DNA of 64,000 nucleotides from Steromphala cineraria. Lineage: Eukaryota > Mollusca > Gastropoda > Trochida > Trochidae. The first letter of the stretch is position 1. Every line of letters begins with the position of its first letter. The stretch covers positions 74,923,338-74,987,337 of the forward strand of contig OU744720.1 of assembly GCA_916613615.1 (NCBI GenBank), in the 5' to 3' direction. Of this stretch, positions 59,016-64,000 are shown in pieces. A model generated the notes under the pieces. It was given only the letters and a program-made list of their open reading frames with translations, was not told the origin of the DNA and did not search any database. The translations under genes and the position numbers were made by a program.

Positions 59016-61874
59016 CTGAAACATGGAAATGAAACAATAACTTCTGTAAATGTTAATGATTTTCTTAATCTTAGGAACAACAACTTCTGTAAATGTTAAT
59101 GTTTTGCTTAATGTTATGGTAACGAAATACAACAATGATCAAGTTAACGTTTAATGCTATTCTTGAATACTTACAATTTCATATATGGAAATATCTATAT
59201 CAAATGTGATATTTATATTACATATATAATCAGTTACAGCTTTACATGTTCACATTTACTAAGCCTAAGGTCATATATTGAATCCCATTATTGAAGTCTT
59301 TACATTAACAATATAAGAGTACAATATTAAAACAAATGATAAGGACAATGCAAAACGAACCATAACTATTAAAATTGTTAGTCAGGTGGGTTTTTTTATA
59401 ACACAAATTAATAAACCGATGCACAGAAAGGATTCAGAGCAGAAAAAAACTAAGAGCAAAATATATATTAGTCAAGATACAAAAATATGGAAAATAGAAA
59501 TTCTACGCAAACTATGGATATACCTTTAAAGAAAACTGCTGTAGTTCTAGGTCGTCTAGCATTGTCGGCACACTGAACTACAATGGAAATGAAACTCGAT
59601 GATACATTCAAGTATGACGCTTTAAAGGGACAGTAGCACGTTTTTTGATAATTTTATATTTTAAAATTGTCACTGATAATTGTACGTGCATGCTAAATGT
59701 ATTATTTTGATAGTGTCATAAATCTCATTACACAAGCCAATCAGCCATAGTCAGAGGACAAAGTATGAAGATTCACATAAAATCCATTGGCGGCCATTTT
59801 TTGTGAACACCTTAAATTCATTTTCTTTTAGAAAAAGGAATCGCATGGCTAAACTTTACATAATATACTTGAATTATTACTGCTCCATTTAGTTTAAATA
59901 TGTTGTCTTTCAATTGGTACCATTGATTTTCATTTTCCTGACATCACCTTATATTCCCCCTAAAAACGTGCTACTGCCCCTTTAAAGCCAATGTCGTTTA
60001 ACAGTGACATTCACAGCAGTTGTACATGTAGGTGGCGATGAAATGATAACTGAATGATTGATAATTTAACAAAGCCGATAATGAATATCAAGAACAAGTC
60101 TTGCAAAGCTTAAAGATATCTTTTCATTTCTATGCCATTGACACAAGAGATTATGAGATTAGCAGGCGGGAAAATGTAATACAATCAACGATGGCTTCAA
60201 AAGCTAACAAACAATTTAAAAAACAACGTATATTAAGTTTTTTCCAGATATAAATTGTAACGAAACAAACGTACAATGACAATCAAACTGCTTGAGATAA
60301 ATAACAATTTCTTGGCATTTTCCATTAAATGTTCAGTTTTTATTCATACCAATTTGTTAATAATTTATAAACCTCTAATGATAAAATGAAAATCCCATGA
60401 CTGTCTAGTCAACCTGAGCAACATCATTAATCCATTCAAAGATCTATGATGAATTAACAAATGCACAACTGTATTCTGCAGCAGTGGTATCTGCTCTGAT
60501 AAATTCATTCAAAGATCTATGATGAATTAACAAATGCACAACTGTATTCTGCAGCAGTGGTATCTGCTCTGATAAATTCATTCAAAGATCTATGATGAAT
60601 TAACAAATGCACAACTGTATTCTGCAGCAGTGGTATCTGCTCTGATAAATTCATTTAAAGATCTATGATGAATTAACAAATCCACAACTGTATTCTGCAG
60701 CAGTGGTATCTGCTCTGATAGTGGATGAGGACAAGTGAAGTTAACGACATGATTGATTGTGAAGGCTTGCTTTGCTGTGAGACTGTGTCAATGTAGGAGA
60801 AACAAGGGAGCTTACCTTCACACCTTCCCGCTTCACCCTTCGCCCCCTTCAGTCCGGGGGGTCCCTTGGGGCCCAGGGTTTCATACTCTGTCAACATGGG
60901 TAGCATAATTACATTGTAATAACATAGAGAGTTTGGTCTCGCTGCTGCTTCATATCATGCTTCTGGGCACAAATGGTTTGTTTGTTGTTTGGTTTCATAT
61001 TGTATTTGGGAACCAATGGTTAGTTTGTTATTTGATTTTATATTGTATTTGAGCACCAATGGTTAGTTTGTTATTTGATTTCATATTGTAAATTTACTTT
61101 GAGTTGAATAAAATATCAAGATGCGTATGATATTGTAATCGTTAATATTAAATATCAAGCAAGTACATGACGTTTTCCTTCTATTTTCTTTTCTATTGGA
61201 AACTGTTTGGTTTCTTTGATGGTTATCAAACTTTTAAATTTCACAACTTTCACAACTATAATGATAATTACGACTTGTGAACTATAAGTCACCCCAATTT
61301 AACATTTCAAGAAACAACACAACATACTGACAAGGCCTAAGTTTTAGATGTGTGATATATTTGAAATTCATTTCACATTTGTATTTTAAAGATAATATTT
61401 CTGTGATCAATGTGGTAAACATACCGTTAGCTTAAATGAAAGAAGAAATATAAATGTCATTTAAATATTTAAGATGCTATTCAAATGACATGCAAAAGTT
61501 ATCACAAAAGTACCTCTGTAGTTTGGATATCCCATTTTTCCAATACGCCCAAGATTTTCTGACTTTTCACCTTCAAACAAAAATAATCATATTAATATCT
61601 TAGTTTTTGTAGTCTGTTATGATTGATAATGACAAATTTTAAATTAAGTGTTACAAAGCGTATATGGTTATACTAGTATGGTAATACTTACATGGACATG
61701 TGCCCTGTGGGCCGGGCCATCCCCGGGGCCCCTGACTGCCCTTCTGTCCTTTGAGTCCCGGTACCCCTGGTACCCCACTGAAGCCCCTGAGTCCCGCCTG
61801 TCCATCCACCCCCGAGTCACCCTTTCTACCTCTTCGGCCAGGTTTACCATTCGTACCATTGGTTCCGAGTCGTC
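58936..61874 (-). CDS. Collagen-like paralogue, partial (5' exons outside the window)
   Basis: Joining 61874-61692, 61570-61514, 60887-60816, 59577-59524 and 59015-58936 on the minus strand gives in-phase GT-AG (phase 1) junctions throughout. The protein reads: basic Gly-X-Y block, a C-x-C motif, a linker with a few loose triplets, a short second Gly-X-Y block ending RCE, a Cys-containing linker, then a Ser-rich stretch and a short hydrophobic end. It is clearly related to the plus-strand gene: the first exon matches exon 8 in length and sequence, and exon 59524-59577 resembles exon 12. It lacks any visible olfactomedin exon. Upstream parts, presumably with a transmembrane segment, are off the right edge, and a retrotransposon occupies the upstream intron. 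Whether it makes a short membrane collagen or is a decaying copy is open. Confidence 0.75.
59030..59120. repeat. Two imperfect tandem units of 43 bp
   Basis: CTTCTGTAAATGTTAATG occurs at 59041 and 59084 with similar following sequence (TTTTCTTAAT / TTTGCTTAAT). It sits in the last intron of the minus-strand gene. Confidence 0.65.
59524..59577 (-). CDS. Exon of minus-strand gene: Cys linker
   Basis: 54 bp, acceptor TTGTAG|TTCA and donor AAAG|GTATAT. It encodes VQCADNARRPRTTAVFFK. Corresponds in position and partly in sequence (TTAV) to exon 12 of the plus-strand gene. Confidence 0.65.
59622..59985 (-). mobile_element. TTAA-flanked MITE, copy 6
   Basis: A 364-bp copy in the reverse orientation, inside an intron of the minus-strand gene, starting 45 bp upstream of an exon's acceptor. 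Left end TTAAAGGGACAGTAGCACG, right end CGTGCTACTGCCCCTTTAA. Among the best-preserved copies, with the full ATTGGCGGCCATTTTTTGTG core. Confidence 0.9.
60437..60720. repeat. Four near-identical 73-bp tandem units
   Basis: AAAGATCTATGATG recurs at 60438, 60511, 60584 and 60657, an exact 73-bp period. The units differ by only one or two bases; each contains ACTGTATTCTGCAGCAGTGG. Recent tandem amplification in an intron, 96 bp from the next exon of the minus-strand gene. Confidence 0.93.
60816..60887 (-). CDS. Exon of minus-strand gene: second Gly-X-Y block
   Basis: 72 bp, acceptor TTGACAG|AGTA and donor GAAG|GTAAGC. It encodes YETLGPKGPPGLKGAKGEAG and then RCE. Six Gly-X-Y triplets and a terminal Cys. 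Confidence 0.85.
60968..61090. repeat. Three imperfect tandem units of 43 bp
   Basis: Units share GGTTAGTTTGTTATTTGATT, ATATTGTATTTG and ACCAATGG; the first is the most diverged. Non-coding, intronic. Confidence 0.75.
61514..61570 (-). CDS. Exon of minus-strand gene: linker after the C-x-C motif
   Basis: 57 bp, acceptor TTGAAG|GTGA and donor AGAG|GTACTT, both in phase. It encodes CEKSENLGRIGKMGYPNYR including the completed Cys codon. A loosely Gly-containing linker. The splice sites are acceptable but not strong, and support comes mainly from phase. Confidence 0.62.
61692..61874 (-). CDS. Exon of minus-strand gene: long basic Gly-X-Y block
   Basis: 183 bp (61 residues), acceptor TTCTTAG|GACG and donor CCAT|GTAAGT (phase 1). 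It encodes about 18 triplets including NGKPGRRGRKGDSGVDGQAG and [17 protein letters not shown], then GTCP and the first base of Cys. Length, phases and about 38 of 62 aligned residues are the same as plus-strand exon 8. The overlapping plus-strand open frame 61648-61878 is a shadow. Confidence 0.92.
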
Positions 61875-61984
61875 CTAAGAAAAGATAGAATTGATGCTCA
61901 TGTTTATCACAAAATGAAGATTCAACGATTGGTTTTGTCATTGAAAGGTATCTTACAGCAGATATCATACTATATATAAGGAAG

Positions 61985-63911
61985 AATGAGTGGAGTGTTC
62001 TCAAGTTTCGTTGAAAAAAACCCTTTTGAGTCTGACGTCGGATTCTATCAGTCACTTAAGAAACGGAAAAGCTGCCGGACCTGATGATATCATAATCGAA
62101 ATGATGAAGTGTTCTAAATCTGAAATTATGCCGTTCTTAAAGAAATATTTCAATAGGCTGTTTGAAAATGGAATTTCCCCACGTAGTTGGTCTAGTCCCA
62201 CTTCATAAAAAAGGTAATATAAACGATCCAGATAACTACCGCGGTATATCATTAATGAGTATATTGGGGAAAGTGATTTTGATTTTAAATAAGAGATTAT
62301 CAAACTGGGCGAATATGCATGAACAAATTCCGGAATCTCAGGCCGAATTTAGAAAGGGATATTCTACAGATCACATATTTACTCTGTATGCAATGATCCA
62401 GAAAGCACTGTCAAAACAGAAGCATAAATGGTACATAACTTTTGTAGATTTAAAAAAGCTTTTGACTCTGTTAATCATTTTAAATTATGGCAATGTTTAC
62501 TTAAAGCAGGCTTACAGGGGGAAAATTGTCAACATTCTGAAATCAATATATTTTATTATTCGAGCTTGTGTGCGTTGAACAGATGGAGTAACAGATCTCT
62601 TTGATTGTCCTTTAGGATTAAGACAAGGTTGCTGCTTAAGTCCAATTCTAATTTCGTTTTTCATTATTGAATTATATCATATCAGTACAGGTGGAAAACA
62701 TGGCGTCCAAATATACCCAAGTTTTGTAGAAATACTCGTGTTTCTTTTTGCTGACGATGTAATTTTGGTCTCTTACACTGTAGTCGGTTTACAAAATCAA
62801 CTAAATATCTTAGAGAAGTACACTAAAGAATGAAAAGTGTCATTTAACTTAAGTAAAACAGAAATTGTAATATTTAGTAGGGGTTGCCCTGTTGCGGCAA
62901 GAGAGTGTTGGTTTTATGATGGCAATTTGATAAATATTTCCAATCATTATTCTTATTTAGGATTTTTGTTTTCACGCAGACTGAATATAAACAATTGCGC
63001 ACAGACTTTAGCTTTACGCGGTAAAAAACTTAAGTACAAGTTGTATCAGTTTTTAGCAAAGATGGAACCATGTCTCAAAATGTATTCTTTAAGATATTTA
63101 ACTCCCAGATACAACCCACTTTATTATATGGTTCTGAAATATAGGGTTTTCAGCGTTTCGTTTGTATAGAGAGAGTGTATCTTTTGGCCTGCAAAAAGTT
63201 CCTTGGTGTAGGCTCACAGGCACCTAATTGCATGGTGTATGGTGAATTAGGAAGGTTTCCATTGTACATTAATTCTCAAATACGATGTTTAAGGTTTTGG
63301 TTCAAGATTCTAACTATGCACGAATGACGTCTTCCTAGATTAGCTTATAACATGCTTTTAAGCATACTTGGGCAAGCGATATTAGGAATTTATTATTTTC
63401 TCATAGTTTTGGTTTCATATGGTTGTGCGAGACAATCGGGGACGTTAACAGATTTATTGATGAGTTTCGCCTTCTATAAATAAATGTGTTCAGTAAAGAT
63501 TGGCATTCCACTTAAGATTCAAGTTCACGATATGAATATTACAGGACATTCAAAACCTTACTTCCGCCAGAAAAATATTTATCAATAATAACCCAATATC
63601 ATTTAAGAAAAATGTTAGTAAAATATCGCTTGGGTTTGCTAACTTTGAGGGGAGGAAAACAGCTATCGAGAAAGAAAAAAAATAATTGTCCTTTTTGCAA
63701 CCAAGGATTAGAAAATAAAATGCATTTTACATTTTAATGCCCTTGTTATTTTGAATTAAGACAGAAATACATACCATTCCATTTTCTAGATAAACAACCA
63801 AGGGATGCTTATACTTCTTTATTGCAAACTAATAACGAAGCTATTATTGTTCAATTATCATTGTATTTAAAACATGCATTAGAAAAGAGAGATCTTCTCA
63901 TAAAACAATAA
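61985..63911 (+). pseudogene. Decayed non-LTR retrotransposon ORF2 (reverse transcriptase to C-terminal zinc motif)
   Basis: The sequence starts inside ORF2 (5' truncated) and decodes as reverse transcriptase with multiple breaks. Recognisable parts: LRNGKAAGPDDI (about 62050), a frameshift near 62190, LHKKGNINDPDNYRGISL, a frameshift inside an A-run near 62455 that hides the expected KKAFDSVNH motif, an in-frame TGA at 62576, LRQGCCLSPILISFF, FADDVILVS (catalytic Asp pair) near 62750, a TGA at 62831, KTEIVIFSRG, then more breaks after 63169. The 3' end keeps a C-x2-C-x8-H-x4-C motif (CPFCN ... MHFTF, stop, CPC) near 63687-63745 and finishes at TAA 63909-63911. The motif set fits the CR1/Jockey/L2-like group; no endonuclease domain is present. 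It lies antisense in the upstream intron of the minus-strand collagen gene and is inactive. Confidence 0.88.
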
Positions 63912-64000
63912 GTAAAACCTTTGGTATTGTAGTAGAATGTTGTTTTATGTAACTATTTATTAGTTAGTTTTCATGTACTATACTGTAACTCTTTCATACA

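Overview
This window is animal (metazoan) genomic DNA: AT-rich, intron-dominated, full of short inverted-repeat transposon derivatives, and with GT-AG splice junctions around collagen-type exons. Several low-copy motifs (for example the 'gagttattgcccttgttc' type repeat near 31.8-32.0 kb and the 'ctccggaaacg' type near 6.6 kb) look like repeats I associate with molluscan genomes, so a bivalve or other mollusc is my best guess. That is an inference, not something the window proves.

The main gene runs left to right from 15318 to 53153. Fourteen exons can be joined with consistent phase into one 693-residue protein: a short cytoplasmic N-terminus, one transmembrane segment, a candidate furin site, a long interrupted Gly-X-Y collagen region, a Thr/Pro-rich stalk, and a C-terminal olfactomedin domain encoded by one large last exon. 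This is the gliomedin/colmedin architecture (vertebrate gliomedin, C. elegans UNC-122): a type II membrane protein that can be shed and acts in cell-cell or cell-matrix adhesion. Intron 1 is about 23 kb.

A second, related gene comes in from the right edge on the minus strand (61874 down to 58936). Five exons can be joined; its first visible exon is 183 bp, exactly the length of exon 8 of the plus-strand gene, with about 60% identical residues. The two genes are therefore convergent paralogues. The minus-strand copy shows no olfactomedin exon. It may end in a Ser-rich segment with a short hydrophobic tail, stop, and a polyadenylation signal. Its upstream exons lie outside the window.

The rest is mobile-element debris and apparently non-coding DNA. 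There is a nearly complete Tc1-like transposon (6858-8397) with two in-frame stops in its transposase; a decayed non-LTR retrotransposon (about 61985-63911) in the upstream intron of the minus-strand gene; six copies of one TTAA-flanked MITE family; two related 'TACCGTATT...' MITEs; a 66-bp TIR element; several perfect fold-back elements, one with a 9-bp target duplication; a 1.48-kb element with G-rich minisatellite arms; and several tandem repeats. The first 15 kb contains no gene I can support other than the Tc1 transposase.
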